Shown piece by piece: positions 5,545 to 14,904 of a stretch of 64,000 bases of DNA. Both the position numbers and the translations under genes were made by a program. A model generated the notes under the pieces. The model saw only the letters and a program-made list of their open reading frames with translations. It did no database searches and was not told where the DNA came from. The first letter of the stretch is position 1. Each line of letters starts with the position of its first letter. Location of the stretch: contig CANQRB010000005.1 of NCBI GenBank assembly GCA_947626145.1, positions 62,001 through 126,000 of the forward strand, in the 5' to 3' direction. The stretch is from an uncultured Clostridia bacterium (GTDB lineage: Bacteria; Bacillota; Clostridia; UMGS1883).

Positions 5545-5946
5545 ATGAAAAAGACTGAACGCTATTTTTATCCGGCAGTTTTCACGTATGAGCCCGGTCA
5601 GGAGATCGCCGTTGTCTTTCCCGACCTTGGATGTGCGACCAGCGGCACAAACGACGACGATGCCCTGCTTTCCGCCAGAGAGCTTTTGGGCTGTGTTCTC
5701 AGCGGTATGGAGGAAGATGGCGAAGATATTCCTTCTCCGACGCCCCTTGCACAAGTGCAGGTTGAGTCCAACGAGAGGGCGGTATTGATAGACGTTTATA
5801 TGCCTTCCGTGCGTCAGGCTCGGGTCAACCGCTCCGTCAGCCGCACCGTTACGCTTCCCGCGTGGCTCAATGCCGCCGCTGCCGAGCATAACGTTAATTT
5901 TTCTCAGGTTCTTCAGGACGCGCTTAGGGAACGGCTGCATGTGTGA
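5545..5946 (+). CDS. hicB: HicB-family antitoxin (paired with HicA)
   Basis: A 133-residue antitoxin with the HicB fold (YPAVFTYEPGQEIAVVFPDLG) and a C-terminal ribbon-helix-helix-type motif (VTLPAWLNAAAAEHNVNFSQVLQDAL). It should bind and inactivate HicA and repress the operon. TAGGAGG lies 7 bases before ATG 5545; the upstream in-frame start at 5527 lacks support. The toxin-first order is usual for hicAB. It shares its C-terminal residues with the orphan hicB at 4800-5219. Confidence 0.88.
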   Translation: MKKTERYFYPAVFTYEPGQEIAVVFPDLGCATSGTNDDDALLSARELLGCVLSGMEEDGEDIPSPTPLAQVQVESNERAVLIDVYMPSVRQARVNRSVSRTVTLPAWLNAAAAEHNVNFSQVLQDALRERLHV

Positions 5947-5958
5947 GGGTGATGTAAT

Positions 5959-6099
5959 ATGAAAAAAGCCGAATTAAAAGAAGACGGTACCATTCGCATT
6001 GAAACCGACCTGACCGAAGAGGAAAAGGAGATTGTGAAGCGCGGACGTGAGGAGTACGCCAAAGGCGGCTTTGTCCCGCTGGACAGCGTTTCGCTGTGA
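5959..6099 (+). CDS. short antitoxin-like protein, no partner toxin
   Basis: A 46-residue acidic peptide. The segment TEEEKEIVKRGREEYAKGGFVPLDS resembles the toxin-binding tail of Phd/YefM- or RelB-type antitoxins (..EEARKEYEKGEFVPLEE..), but the N-terminal DNA-binding part is missing. It starts 12 bases after hicB. No toxin follows; instead there is a hairpin and the integrase. It may be a truncated antitoxin or an anti-addiction peptide. Translation is plausible (GAGGGTGATGTAAT before the ATG), but function is inferred only from this resemblance. Confidence 0.5.
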   Translation: MKKAELKEDGTIRIETDLTEEEKEIVKRGREEYAKGGFVPLDSVSL

Positions 6100-6114
6100 A
6101 TAACTTAGCAAAAC

Positions 6115-6199
6115 AAAATGGAGCCCCGGTGTTGGCGCACCGAAGCTCCAAGAGCGGTACATGATACACTTGACAAGAGGAGGATCACATACCAGAACC
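6115..6199 (-). ncRNA. predicted minus-strand small RNA with terminator (hairpin copy 3)
   Basis: A minus-strand consensus promoter (6206-6234) should start transcription near 6199. About 50 bases further a 12-bp stem (6149-6120; GGAGCTTCGGTG pairing with CACCGGGGCTCC through two U-G pairs) is followed by ATTTTGTTTT. On the plus strand those two pairs would be C-A mismatches, so the minus strand is the functional one. The result is a small RNA of about 85 nt between the antitoxin-like gene and int. Its 5' part holds one arm of an inverted repeat (6152-6168 with 6208-6223). Target unknown. Confidence 0.45.
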
Positions 6200-6205
6200 A
6201 TATCT

Positions 6206-6234
6206 ATTGTATCATGTACGCTCCGTTTTGTCAA
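6206..6234 (-). promoter_or_regulatory. minus-strand promoter for predicted small RNA
   Basis: TTGACA (6234-6229 on the minus strand), 17 bases, TACAAT (6211-6206). The spacer and -10 overlap the arm TGTATCATGTACGCTC (6208-6223), whose inverted partner lies at 6152-6168, suggesting a regulator site. Confidence 0.55.
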
Positions 6235-6274
6235 TATTTTTTCAAATTTTTCAACAAAAGGGAGTGTATTTTTT

Positions 6275-7297
6275 ATGGCAAAAAAGGCCATGAAGCGTCC
6301 CAACGGCGCCGGAACCGTCATTGACTACGGCCCCCGGGCGCGCCTGCGCTATGGCGGACGCATTACCGTCGGCATAATCGACGGCAAACAGATTTATAAA
6401 TATCTGGATCGCTTTGAAACGAAAACTGAAGCCCGGCGTCAGCTTGATCTGTACGCCGCGGGGCAGTATGTTCCGCCGTCAAATATGACCCTTGCCGAGC
6501 TATTCAGTGAGTGGAGCTCGCTGCACTATCCGCGAATATCCAAGCAGCTTCGGGACAATTACAACGCCGCCTTCAAGCACCTCGCCCCGCTGCACAAGAA
6601 AAAATTTGTCGAGCTGCGCACGGTAAATTTTCAATCCCTCATCGATGCGCTAAGCCTGAGCTATTCCAGCAAAAGCAAAATCAAGGCGTTGGCGGGCATG
6701 TTGTATAAGTATGCCATGATGAACGACATTGTAAATAAAAATTATGCCTCATTCGTCAATATCGGCAAGCAGGAAAAAACGGAAAAGACCGTATTCACCG
6801 CCGAGGAGATAGAGAAGCTTAAGGCCGTAAGGCCGGAAAGCGATATGATCCTGATTTTGATATACACGGGGTTTCGGCTTCAGGAGCTGCTCAACCTGAC
6901 CGCCGACGACATCGATCTTGAGGAGGGCGTAATTCATGGCGGATTGAAAACCGACGCGGGCAGGAACAGGATCGTCCCGCTGCACCCATATATTCAGCCT
7001 ATAGTGTCGTCGCTGTGCGAGAACAAACGCGGGCCGCTCTTCGTAAATCCCAGCGGGAGCGTTATCACTCAGGATTATTTTAGAAAGCGGATATATTATC
7101 CTCTGCTGGACAAACTGGGTATTCCGCGCCGAACGCCGCACTCTACACGGCACACCTTTGCCACTCTGCTGGTTGAGGGCGGAGCTGACCCGAAGGCCGT
7201 GACAGATCTTCTCGGACATACTGATTATGCGTTCACCGCAAACACCTACGCTCACTCCGATTTCAACTTTCTCAAAAACGCCGTTATGCTGTTGTAA
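6275..7297 (+). CDS. int: tyrosine recombinase / phage integrase
   Basis: A 340-residue integrase. The N-terminal ~60 residues are an arm-binding region, residues ~70-160 the SAM-like core-binding domain, and ~175-340 the catalytic domain. Active-site residues are visible: Arg in TGFRLQELLNL (about 200), Lys in GGLKTDAGRNRI, His-x-x-Arg in TPHSTRHTFATLL (about 288-291), His in LLGHTDY (about 314) and the Tyr nucleophile in ANTYAHS (about 324). ATG 6275 follows GGGAG by 10 bases; the longer frame from 6161 would run through the predicted small-RNA promoter. It lies 177 bases from the tRNA-Pro attachment site, as expected for a phage end. Confidence 0.92.
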   Translation: MAKKAMKRPNGAGTVIDYGPRARLRYGGRITVGIIDGKQIYKYLDRFETKTEARRQLDLYAAGQYVPPSNMTLAELFSEWSSLHYPRISKQLRDNYNAAFKHLAPLHKKKFVELRTVNFQSLIDALSLSYSSKSKIKALAGMLYKYAMMNDIVNKNYASFVNIGKQEKTEKTVFTAEEIEKLKAVRPESDMILILIYTGFRLQELLNLTADDIDLEEGVIHGGLKTDAGRNRIVPLHPYIQPIVSSLCENKRGPLFVNPSGSVITQDYFRKRIYYPLLDKLGIPRRTPHSTRHTFATLLVEGGADPKAVTDLLGHTDYAFTANTYAHSDFNFLKNAVMLL

Positions 7298-7474
7298 TTC
7301 GGGCTTTTCCGTTTGTATTACCTTTGTATTACCGCACTTTTTTTCATACAAATACACACCGTTTTTTGATGTTGGGCGCCCCTTGTCCCGAAATGATAAA
7401 AGCGCCGTGATACCGCTGTTTTCGGGCGTTGGGGGACGATTGGTAAAATATTAATTTATTCTCCAGAATATGAA

Positions 7475-7518
7475 TGGGGTTCAAGAGGCCGGGAGTTCAA
7501 GTCTCCCCACTCAGACCA
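7475..7518 (+). other. attachment site: 3' end of tRNA-Pro (att core)
   Basis: Reads as the 3' part of a tRNA: T33 and anticodon GGG (7475-7478), 3' anticodon stem TCAAG, variable AGGCC, T-arm GGGAG-TTCAAGT-CTCCC (7491-7507), acceptor CACTCAG, A and CCA (7516-7518). The 5' half is absent: upstream bases do not complete the anticodon stem or acceptor. This is the duplicated 3' end left when an element integrates into a tRNA-Pro(GGG) gene and marks its right boundary next to int. Confidence 0.75.
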
Positions 7519-7520
7519 TG

Positions 7521-7558
7521 GAAAAACTTCGTAACTATGAGGGTTACGGAGTTTTTCT
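7521..7558 (+). terminator. terminator after the tRNA-Pro 3' end
   Basis: GAAAAACTTCGTAAC pairs with GTTACGGAGTTTTTC around a short loop, followed by TTT. It was presumably the terminator of the original tRNA-Pro gene. Confidence 0.75.
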
Positions 7559-7906
7559 TTTGTCAAAAAATGCCTGTGCAAGGGGCTCTGTCTAAAAAAT
7601 TGTCTAAAAACTGCAAATTACTGTTGAATATTATTTTTCCTTATGCTTCCCACTTTGCAGGGTTAATTGTCCGTTTTGTAAAAACCCATTGAATTTTGTT
7701 GAGATATGGAGTATTTTATATTTGAAAGGTATTGAAACATTGCTGCACATAAACCTATAACCCACCTTCGCCTTTTATAAAAAACCTGATGGAAATTTTA
7801 TGTCGTTTGCACAGTTTCATCAAAAACCGCGGCGCGGTATGGGACAAAGCCTCAATGCGGCAATGCCTTGATTCTAAGTCTAATATGGAAGCAGGAGGAA
7901 ACACTT
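7559..7906. other. intergenic region, no feature recognised
   Basis: AT-rich 348-base gap between the attachment site and the exported protein. No gene, RNA or strong promoter is seen. A weak TTGTTG-15-TATATT pair lies near 7695-7725. GCAGGAGG (7891-7898) is the ribosome binding site of the next gene. Confidence 0.4.
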
Positions 7907-9889
7907 ATGAAATTCAAAACACTGTTAGTCACGGCGGCGGCTCTTGCGGCGGCGGTAACCTGCCGGGCGGCGGGGCCGTCGTCAGAGGTTTATTCCCTGT
8001 CCGAGAGGGAGACCGCGGACAGAGGCTTCCACCTTGTGGACGGGGATGTGTACAGTCTGGACGGAGAGCTGCTCATTGACCTGACCGACGGGATAACCCC
8101 CGAGGGCCGCACTCTCGATCCGGAGTTCCGTGTGGTATATCCCACATTCAAGGGAGTGGAATTCGACCCGGACAGCGCGGTCTGGGGCGGCGGAGTCCAC
8201 CACAACAAGGGAGAAAACCCCGCCGGCTATTATCAGACCTCAAGCCACACCCCCATACTGTATGTCAACTGCGAAAAGACGGAGTCGCCCACCGGCGTAA
8301 TGGTGATAAACGAGGGCAAAAGAACCGTCGTTTCCTACTGCGACAGCCTGACAAACGGCCAATGGGCCTATATGCCGGTCTACCCCTCGGGCGACCTGAG
8401 ATTGATATACCTTTCGGATATATACACCCGGGACAAGGTATATTTCAAATCCGGTCTGAACGAAAATCCCTACGATTACAGCCGCTGGAACTGGGACAAG
8501 GGCCGGTGGGAGCTCACCGATCTTGGCCGCGAGATATGGGAGGAGGCCATCGAGGTGAGGAACGAAAATCCATCGGCTTACAGGTTCACGCCGACGGCCG
8601 TTCCCGATGTGTGCGAGGAGCGCATGGATTTCACCATCAATGTGAAAAACAAAGATCTCGCCCCGTTTATGGAGGATATCGCGGGCCGTGGAAATGAAAT
8701 CGAGGCCACGATATACAGGAGCAGAAACTTCGGTCTGGATGTAAGCAGGACATGGGATCTCGCCCTTCAGGGAGAGGGCGGCCGGGCGCTGCTGAGGTGC
8801 GTGGTAATGAACACCTTCGGCGAGTACAACCACAACAACGTTGGCAGCGTACTCTGCTTCCCGTTGGAGAGCCTGATGGACGACAGCGGCAAAAATCTGG
8901 GGTTCAAGCCGGACGACGGCTATAAATATTTATACGTAAAGGCCAGCCCCAAGGGCGGCGACATTTTCAATCTTCAGGTTTGGATGCCGGATCGCAGCGC
9001 TTCTCACAAGATCGACGACGGATTGCTGAACGGAGAATTTATCACCGACACCGACCGGGGCCAATCCCAGACCGATGTATTAAAGTGCAGGGACGTGGAC
9101 TACGAGTATTACGGCGATCCGGAAAAGTTCGAAAACGGAAAAAACCTTTACACACTGTTCTCCGTTTCCCACGATGTGGACGAATACATAGCCGAAATGA
9201 AGCGGAAGGAAGAATTTGCGAAAAAGTACGCCTACGACGAGGGGCCGGACAACAACCACAAAAAGCCCATGCGCTATGACTCCTGGAACGGCAAAGACGA
9301 CGGCGGCAGCGTACACCACGATTTCAACATAGTATTTGAAATCAAAACCAAACTGCCCTTCCTCAACACGAGCGCCTTCCAATACCTGAGGGGAATCGGC
9401 GACAGTCCCGAGATCACCATATTCGGCATACAAAACACCACGGACGGAGAAGTTGACGATTTTGATTTTCCGTACCCGCTGATGCGCGTCAAGGGCAGCA
9501 AGGGCGAGGTCTGGTTCGACATATCCATGTCCGCCGGGGACAGCGACGACGGCAGCTCTGCGGTCCCAGGGGCGTCCTACGTCCGGCTATACAAGCTTAA
9601 GGACTTCAGGAACTGGGTAAAGTACGAGGATCTGACCAAGCCCGACGAGGAGATAAGCTTCGTGGCCTATTTTGACCCGGAGACAAAGACGAAGCTGGAG
9701 AAGATAGTCTATGACTTCGGCCCCCTGACCAACGGCGGGGCAAGAGAGCCGCGAACCGTCTATGCCGACCAGCTCAGCTTCACAGGCGACCCGGCGGCCC
9801 TTCGCGAAGTGTGGTATGACAAAAACGACGGCAAGGAGGACTTTTTCGGAATGATACTGCAAGCGCTGGAAAAACAGGGCGAATATTGA
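7907..9889 (+). CDS. large exported protein of unknown function
   Basis: A 660-residue protein with a clear signal peptide (MKFKTLLVTAAALAAAVTCRAAG), so it is secreted or surface-exposed. The cysteine near residue 18 is not in a good lipobox. ATG 7907 follows GCAGGAGG by 8 bases. The mature protein is acidic, rich in Asp, Gly, Tyr and Trp, and looks beta-rich, with no repeats, transmembrane tail or LPXTG. No enzyme motif is recognised, so no function is given. It stands alone: prophage end upstream, bidirectional terminator and convergent ABC operon downstream. Confidence 0.8.
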   Translation: MKFKTLLVTAAALAAAVTCRAAGPSSEVYSLSERETADRGFHLVDGDVYSLDGELLIDLTDGITPEGRTLDPEFRVVYPTFKGVEFDPDSAVWGGGVHHNKGENPAGYYQTSSHTPILYVNCEKTESPTGVMVINEGKRTVVSYCDSLTNGQWAYMPVYPSGDLRLIYLSDIYTRDKVYFKSGLNENPYDYSRWNWDKGRWELTDLGREIWEEAIEVRNENPSAYRFTPTAVPDVCEERMDFTINVKNKDLAPFMEDIAGRGNEIEATIYRSRNFGLDVSRTWDLALQGEGGRALLRCVVMNTFGEYNHNNVGSVLCFPLESLMDDSGKNLGFKPDDGYKYLYVKASPKGGDIFNLQVWMPDRSASHKIDDGLLNGEFITDTDRGQSQTDVLKCRDVDYEYYGDPEKFENGKNLYTLFSVSHDVDEYIAEMKRKEEFAKKYAYDEGPDNNHKKPMRYDSWNGKDDGGSVHHDFNIVFEIKTKLPFLNTSAFQYLRGIGDSPEITIFGIQNTTDGEVDDFDFPYPLMRVKGSKGEVWFDISMSAGDSDDGSSAVPGASYVRLYKLKDFRNWVKYEDLTKPDEEISFVAYFDPETKTKLEKIVYDFGPLTNGGAREPRTVYADQLSFTGDPAALREVWYDKNDGKEDFFGMILQALEKQGEY

Positions 9890-9925
9890 GCCTCATTCGG
9901 TGCAAATTTAAGACAGCAGGACAAA

Positions 9926-9949
9926 GGCCGCCATCGGGTGATGGCGGCC
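9926..9949. terminator. bidirectional terminator
   Basis: GGCCGCCATC-GGGT-GATGGCGGCC, a perfect 10-bp stem between the convergent genes 7907-9889 and 9965-12493. Short T/A tracts on both sides are weak, so termination efficiency is uncertain. Confidence 0.65.
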
Positions 9950-9964
9950 GCTTTCAAATTATTA

Positions 9965-12493
9965 TCAGAAATTGACTTCCCTTAACCGCTCCACCACACT
10001 GTGCCTGCACATTTGCATATAGCTTATTACGGGAATGATCACCGCAAACACAAACAGGATCGGTATTACAATCAGTATCGGCGCGACAGTGAAGCGATAG
10101 CTGAAATACCATACCGAGTTCCCTATCGCGAAAATCATCCCATAGGTGAGCAAGCTGCCAACCGTAAGTGTCAGCAGGGCGGTGGCAAGAATATAGGCCG
10201 CCCCCTCGCCCGCAAGCATTTGCTTAAGCTGTTTACCCGTCATGCCAACGGACTGCAAAACCGCAAGCTCCCGTTTCCGCGCCTGTATAGACGTAACAAC
10301 GGCGTTTATAAAGTTCAGAATCCCTATCAGCGCAAGTATAAAACTGAGCAGACCGCCCACAAGCAGGAATGTATTGGTCGTGCTGCTGAACTCGTCAATA
10401 TAGAATTGCTTTGAACGGTAGCCAAGGGTGGTGTTGACGCTTCCGCAATAATTTTTCAGCCACGCGTCGATAGCGTCGGTTTTGTCCGGTTCAACGTCAA
10501 AAGCAAGGTTCATCGCGCCCGTTTCACCTGTGAGGGAAATAAATTCTTCGGAGGGCAGCATAAAATTCACGTCAAAGCCGTGGCCGTGCTGGGGCCCCAG
10601 GGCGTAGGCGATGTTCCCCAGCGCCATCACCTCATATTCTTTGGCCCCTCCGCCGCAGTCGAGGGTCACTTTGTCCCCCGGCTCGTACAGGACGTCGCCT
10701 CCGGCGGCGCTGCCCGTTATTCGGGAGGCGACGACGTAATTTCCGCCGCGGAATTTTTCCATGTCAAAGCTGCCGTCCGTGATATCCAATTTGTCCACGG
10801 CAAGGCCGTCCACGCCATAAATGTGGGAGCTTATGACTCCGTTTTTCAGGTTTTCTCCGGCGCCCATAAGTACAATCGGATTTACGTCCCCGGCCCGGTC
10901 CATTATTTCCCGCGCCTTATCAAGGATGCCGCTGTCGGGACTGTGCCGGTATTCCCGCATATAGACGCAGCCGGAGTCCGTCACCCCGTCAAGCCTCTCG
11001 AGTTCGGCCCTCGCCTCGGGAGTGATGCTGTTAAAGCTCTGCACGGGACTGTATGAGCTCATGAGAGTGGCGTCGGTAATCATGAAGTCCGAAACCATGC
11101 TGTTTTGCAGATACTTGTCCATGTCAAGGCCTTTGACCAGCGTGACCGTGCTGTTGAGTATTACCAGCGACAGGAACAGTGACAGCACAACAGCGGCATT
11201 TTTTGCCGGAGTGCGGCCAAGATTTGCGGCCGCCATGGAAAGAGGAGAAACGGCTCTTGTATTTTTATGCTTCTTCATCCGTTTGGGAGCGGCCTCGCTG
11301 TACCTCACCGCTTCCACCGGAGATATGCGGCTCACTAAACGGCAGGGGCGAAGCAGACTGACGAAAACCGTCAAGAGGGAGAAAAGCCCGCCGCATACAA
11401 AAATCAGAGGATTTGCCGACACGACATACCGGTCGCCCACATCCACAAGATTTATAACCGTCGGGAGAATCAGCGCCGACACTCCGTAACCCAGCGCCAG
11501 TCCCAGCGGTATGCCCCCAAGGGCCAATATCAGCGCCTGCCGCCGGACGATCCGCCGGAGCTGGCGGTTGGTGGTTCCCACGGTCTTGAGCAGACCGTAA
11601 AAGCGAATGTCGTTGTTGACGGAAATGTAAAATACATTGTAGATTATCAGATAGCCCGACAGCATTATCACGGCCAGCAGCCCCGCTATAAGCAGCAAGG
11701 TCGTCATATCGACGGTATCGGTCATATAGGCCCAGTTTACTCCCTCGTTCACCTCGGGGCCAAAGCCGCACCGCGCCTTGAGCTCCTCCATCTGCTTTTC
11801 GATGTTCCAGGATGAACGGAACCAAAGCGAGGGATTTATCGCACCGGAGCGGGCGTTACTCTCGTCGTGGGCCCTGCCCTCCCGCCAGACCGGAGCCATG
11901 GCATCGCAATACTCCTTTGAAAGATAGGCATAATTTACGTTCATTACCAGGTCTTGCTCGTACCAGCCGCAGAGCCTGAAGATTTCCCTGTGCTTTTCTC
12001 CGTTGGCCGTGAACTCCAAAGGCACCTCGGCCCCGATTTCGTGCGGCACGCCCAGAGCGTCAAGGACGGCCGTGGAAGTCATTATGTCCAGCCTCTCCTT
12101 GGGCAGCGTGCCCTCCGCAGGCATAGAAAAACTCCATTCGGCGGCCTTTTCCTCGGTATAACGAATATCGGTTGGAGTTTTGTTAAGCTCCGGATTTTCG
12201 CCGAGGCCTATACATACATCATACGATATATCTTTAACCGCCGGATCGGCGGCGATTTTTTCGTATTGCTCCCAATTTATGAATTTAAACCCGCCGTGAG
12301 ACCGCGTGCCGACCTGGCGCATTGTGGCAAGCTGAAACGTCTCAATCACACTTGCGCCAATGGAAAATATCGACGTGAACATTACGGTTGTGAGAACGAT
12401 GGCGAGTACCGCGATAATGTTTTGCGCTTTTCCCGCCCTGAGCGAACGGAGCGAGAGCTTCCCTGTCACCTTTGAATTTTTTACCTTAAACAT
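9965..12493 (-). CDS. ABC transporter permease, FtsX/MacB family
   Basis: An 842-residue permease with an N-terminal TM helix (about 25-45), a large extracellular domain to ~260, three TM helices to ~385, then a repeat of the same plan: a TM near ~430, an extracellular domain, and three C-terminal TMs (from ~700 to 825). This duplicated FtsX layout is typical of LolCE/MacB-like and peptide-exporting transporters. ATG 12493 overlaps the stop of the ATPase gene by 8 bases, so the two are translationally coupled. With the kinase and regulator upstream it forms a typical Firmicutes antimicrobial-peptide sensing and resistance module. Substrate not deducible. Confidence 0.85.
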   Translation of the reverse strand: MFKVKNSKVTGKLSLRSLRAGKAQNIIAVLAIVLTTVMFTSIFSIGASVIETFQLATMRQVGTRSHGGFKFINWEQYEKIAADPAVKDISYDVCIGLGENPELNKTPTDIRYTEEKAAEWSFSMPAEGTLPKERLDIMTSTAVLDALGVPHEIGAEVPLEFTANGEKHREIFRLCGWYEQDLVMNVNYAYLSKEYCDAMAPVWREGRAHDESNARSGAINPSLWFRSSWNIEKQMEELKARCGFGPEVNEGVNWAYMTDTVDMTTLLLIAGLLAVIMLSGYLIIYNVFYISVNNDIRFYGLLKTVGTTNRQLRRIVRRQALILALGGIPLGLALGYGVSALILPTVINLVDVGDRYVVSANPLIFVCGGLFSLLTVFVSLLRPCRLVSRISPVEAVRYSEAAPKRMKKHKNTRAVSPLSMAAANLGRTPAKNAAVVLSLFLSLVILNSTVTLVKGLDMDKYLQNSMVSDFMITDATLMSSYSPVQSFNSITPEARAELERLDGVTDSGCVYMREYRHSPDSGILDKAREIMDRAGDVNPIVLMGAGENLKNGVISSHIYGVDGLAVDKLDITDGSFDMEKFRGGNYVVASRITGSAAGGDVLYEPGDKVTLDCGGGAKEYEVMALGNIAYALGPQHGHGFDVNFMLPSEEFISLTGETGAMNLAFDVEPDKTDAIDAWLKNYCGSVNTTLGYRSKQFYIDEFSSTTNTFLLVGGLLSFILALIGILNFINAVVTSIQARKRELAVLQSVGMTGKQLKQMLAGEGAAYILATALLTLTVGSLLTYGMIFAIGNSVWYFSYRFTVAPILIVIPILFVFAVIIPVISYMQMCRHSVVERLREVNF

Positions 12494-13163
12494 TAGCGCC
12501 ACCCACAATCCTTCCGTCCTCAATGCGGATGATACGATTTGCCGTTTGGGCGATCTCCTCGTTGTGGGTGATCATTACAATAGTCTGCGAAAACCGCTCG
12601 CTTGAGACCTTCAAAAGCCCCATAACGTCAAGGCTCGTCCTGCTGTCAAGGTTGCCCGTCGGCTCGTCTGCCAGAATTATTGCGGGCTTTGACGCAAGCG
12701 CCCGCGCAATAGCCACGCGCTGCTGCTGTCCGCCGGAGAGCTGATTTGGCAGGCTGTTGATTTTTTCGGCAAGGCCCAGCGTTTCAACAATGCTGTCGAT
12801 ATGCCGCCTGTCGATCCTGTTGCCGTCAAGCTGAACTGGCAGAACTATATTTTCATAGACATTGAGTACGGGGACAAGGTTATAGCTTTGAAAAACAAAG
12901 CCGATTTTCCTGCGCCGGAAAATGGTAAGAGCGTCGTCCTTCAGCGAAAAAATGTCGCATCCATCAACCTCGACCGTGCCCGAGGTCGGACGGTCAAGGC
13001 CGCCGAGCATATGCAGAAGCGTTGACTTTCCGCTGCCCGACGTTCCGACGACCGCGGCGAACTCGCCGTCCGAGACGGTCAAATTCACTCCGTCCAGAGC
13101 CTTGACGGTCGTGTCGCCGCTGCCGTAGTATTTTTTCAAATCAACCGTTTTCAAAATTTCCAT
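12486..13163 (-). CDS. ABC transporter ATPase, MacB/LolD type
   Basis: A 225-residue ATPase: Walker [11 protein letters not shown]-loop in [11 protein letters not shown], signature [15 protein letters not shown], Walker [14 protein letters not shown]-loop MITHNEEIA. It energises the FtsX-type permease encoded downstream. ATG 13163 is chosen because GGGAGG lies 8 bases upstream; the longer frame to 13223 has no such signal. It is preceded by the kinase gene with an 85-base gap, so it may be expressed from a promoter controlled by the neighbouring two-component system. Confidence 0.93.
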   Translation of the reverse strand: MEILKTVDLKKYYGSGDTTVKALDGVNLTVSDGEFAAVVGTSGSGKSTLLHMLGGLDRPTSGTVEVDGCDIFSLKDDALTIFRRRKIGFVFQSYNLVPVLNVYENIVLPVQLDGNRIDRRHIDSIVETLGLAEKINSLPNQLSGGQQQRVAIARALASKPAIILADEPTGNLDSRTSLDVMGLLKVSSERFSQTIVMITHNEEIAQTANRIIRIEDGRIVGGANV

Positions 13164-13248
13164 CTGTTTTACCTCCCAGGATAAAGACTGTCTTTCATAT
13201 GACAACTCTATTTTACAAGGCAAATCTTTCCAAAATCTTTCTCAAATC

Positions 13249-14157
13249 TTACAGTTTTGAAAGATTTGTTGTTTTAGGTAAAAAAACGGAAAATACTGAG
13301 CCCTGCCCCACTTCTGACCTCACCTTGATATACCCGCCCTGACGGGACACAATTTCGCGCGCAAGATACAGTCCGATACCCACGCCCCGGTCATCATGCA
13401 CACGGGGCGAGCGATAAAATCTTGTGAATACCTTTGCCGTTTCATCTTCCGTCATGCCGATGCCCGTGTCGGATATATCGATTTTTACGAACATTTCATA
13501 TTCAGCGGCCGAGACCTCAACCGAGCCGCCTGCCTCAGTATACTTTATCGCGTTGTCGATCATATTTGAGATCGCTTCGGCGGTCCATTTTATGTCAAAT
13601 ACAGCGGTCACATTCGGCACATCTTTAAATGTCAACGTCACGCCTTTTTCTTCCGCCGCCAATGTGCAGTCAATACTTTCCAACAAAGCTTTTACGCTGT
13701 TTTCCGTCGGGACGGCGGTTATAATTCCGCTTTCAAGCCGTGATATTTTGACGAGCGACTGTATCAGAAAATTCAGCTTGTCCGACTGGGTCTTAATGTT
13801 TTTGAGCAGTTTTTGCGATTCGCTGTCAAGCGGCTTTTCGCTCAGCAATTCCGTGTACAATAAAATGTTCGCGATCGGTGTTTTCGTCTGGTGCGATATG
13901 TCGCTCACGAGGGATTTTATCGAGTTGCGCTCGTCCTCGATTTTGCCGCGGGCCGTTTTCCCCGCGAATAAATACCGCCGCATTTTCGATTCGAGCTTCG
14001 ACAGCCGGGTTTCGCTGAAATCGTCCTCGCAGAAGCTTCCGTCGATGGCCGAATCGAGCATTTTATCAAGGCTTTTCAATATCCGCGACGTGCGGCAATA
14101 TATAAAAATCACAAAACACAGCAGTAAAATTATGGCCGAAATTAAGACAATAACCAT
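13249..14157 (-). CDS. sensor histidine kinase
   Basis: A 302-residue membrane kinase. A single N-terminal TM helix (residues 2-20) has almost no extracellular part, then a linker, the HisKA segment with phospho-accepting His in VSDISHQTKTPIANI (about 89), and an HATPase domain (N-box NMIDNAIKYTEAGG, G1 DISDTGIGM, G2 GVGIGLYLA). Lacking a sensor domain, it may read the activity of the neighbouring ABC transporter, as known for BceS-like kinases. Its gene follows the response regulator by 1 base. Confidence 0.9.
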   Translation of the reverse strand: MVIVLISAIILLLCFVIFIYCRTSRILKSLDKMLDSAIDGSFCEDDFSETRLSKLESKMRRYLFAGKTARGKIEDERNSIKSLVSDISHQTKTPIANILLYTELLSEKPLDSESQKLLKNIKTQSDKLNFLIQSLVKISRLESGIITAVPTENSVKALLESIDCTLAAEEKGVTLTFKDVPNVTAVFDIKWTAEAISNMIDNAIKYTEAGGSVEVSAAEYEMFVKIDISDTGIGMTEDETAKVFTRFYRSPRVHDDRGVGIGLYLAREIVSRQGGYIKVRSEVGQGSVFSVFLPKTTNLSKL

Positions 14158-14158
14158 T

Positions 14159-14803
14159 TTATTTCTCCCATATATAGCCTATCCCATAGACCGTTTTAAT
14201 CGGCGCCCCGGGCAGCTTTTCACGCAGCCGTTTTACCGTCACGGAAAGCGCGTTGCCCTCCACAAATTCCGCTCCGTCGGACCATATGCGGTCAATGAGG
14301 GTTTCACGGGATAAGGTCACGCCGATATTCTTCACAAATAATTTGAGCAGCTTTTGCTCTGTTTTGCTGAGCTCGATTTGACGTCCGTCAGCGAAAAATT
14401 CCATTCTGTCAAAGTCGAACATCATTTTGTTTATCCGAAAAACACTGTTCTCGTTTGCGCCGCGCCGCAGAACAGCGTTAACTCTTGCGCGAAGAACCGC
14501 CAGCGAAAACGGCTTTGTAATATAGTCGTCCGCTCCGAGCTCCAGTCCCGCGACAATATCGTGCTCCATATCGTTGGCCGTCAGGAAAATAACGGGCGTT
14601 TTGGAGGTTTGGCGTACCTCACGGCAAAAATCAAGGCCGCTGCCGTCCGGCAAATTTATATCAAGAATAATAAGAGAAACGGAATTATCCAAAAAGGAAC
14701 GAGCCTCCGCCAGAGAGTATGCCCGTTCACATTCATAAGTATTGAGGGATAAGGCTATTCCGTTGTTCAAGCTTTTGTCATCTTCAACGATTAAAATTTT
14801 CAT
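14159..14803 (-). CDS. OmpR-family response regulator
   Basis: A 214-residue regulator: receiver domain (residues 1-115) with acidic pair EDD near residue 7, phospho-acceptor Asp in IILDINLPDGSG (about 50) and conserved Lys in YITKPFSLAVL, then an OmpR/PhoB winged helix (about 125-214) ending VYGIGYIWEK. It is paired with the kinase just downstream and probably controls the ABC transporter operon beyond it. A promoter lies at 14867-14895. GGAGGG is 11 bases before the ATG. Confidence 0.93.
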   Translation of the reverse strand: MKILIVEDDKSLNNGIALSLNTYECERAYSLAEARSFLDNSVSLIILDINLPDGSGLDFCREVRQTSKTPVIFLTANDMEHDIVAGLELGADDYITKPFSLAVLRARVNAVLRRGANENSVFRINKMMFDFDRMEFFADGRQIELSKTEQKLLKLFVKNIGVTLSRETLIDRIWSDGAEFVEGNALSVTVKRLREKLPGAPIKTVYGIGYIWEK

Positions 14804-14866
14804 TTTTGTTTTTCACCCTCCGATTTCGACAGAGCCAAGGCCCGTCATTCAACTCTTCATACACAG

Positions 14867-14895
14867 AGTATAGCATATATTTTCACGAATTTCAA
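14867..14895 (-). promoter_or_regulatory. promoter of the two-component/ABC operon
   Basis: On the minus strand TTGAAA (14895-14890), 17 bases, TATACT (14872-14867), about 60 bases before the response regulator start. Confidence 0.6.
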
Positions 14896-14904
14896 GTGCA
14901 CAGT

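Noticed and set aside
6170-6210. Plus-strand promoter using TTGACA at 6170 for int
   Set aside because: No -10 at 16-18 bases; the better match is the minus-strand promoter at 6206-6234.
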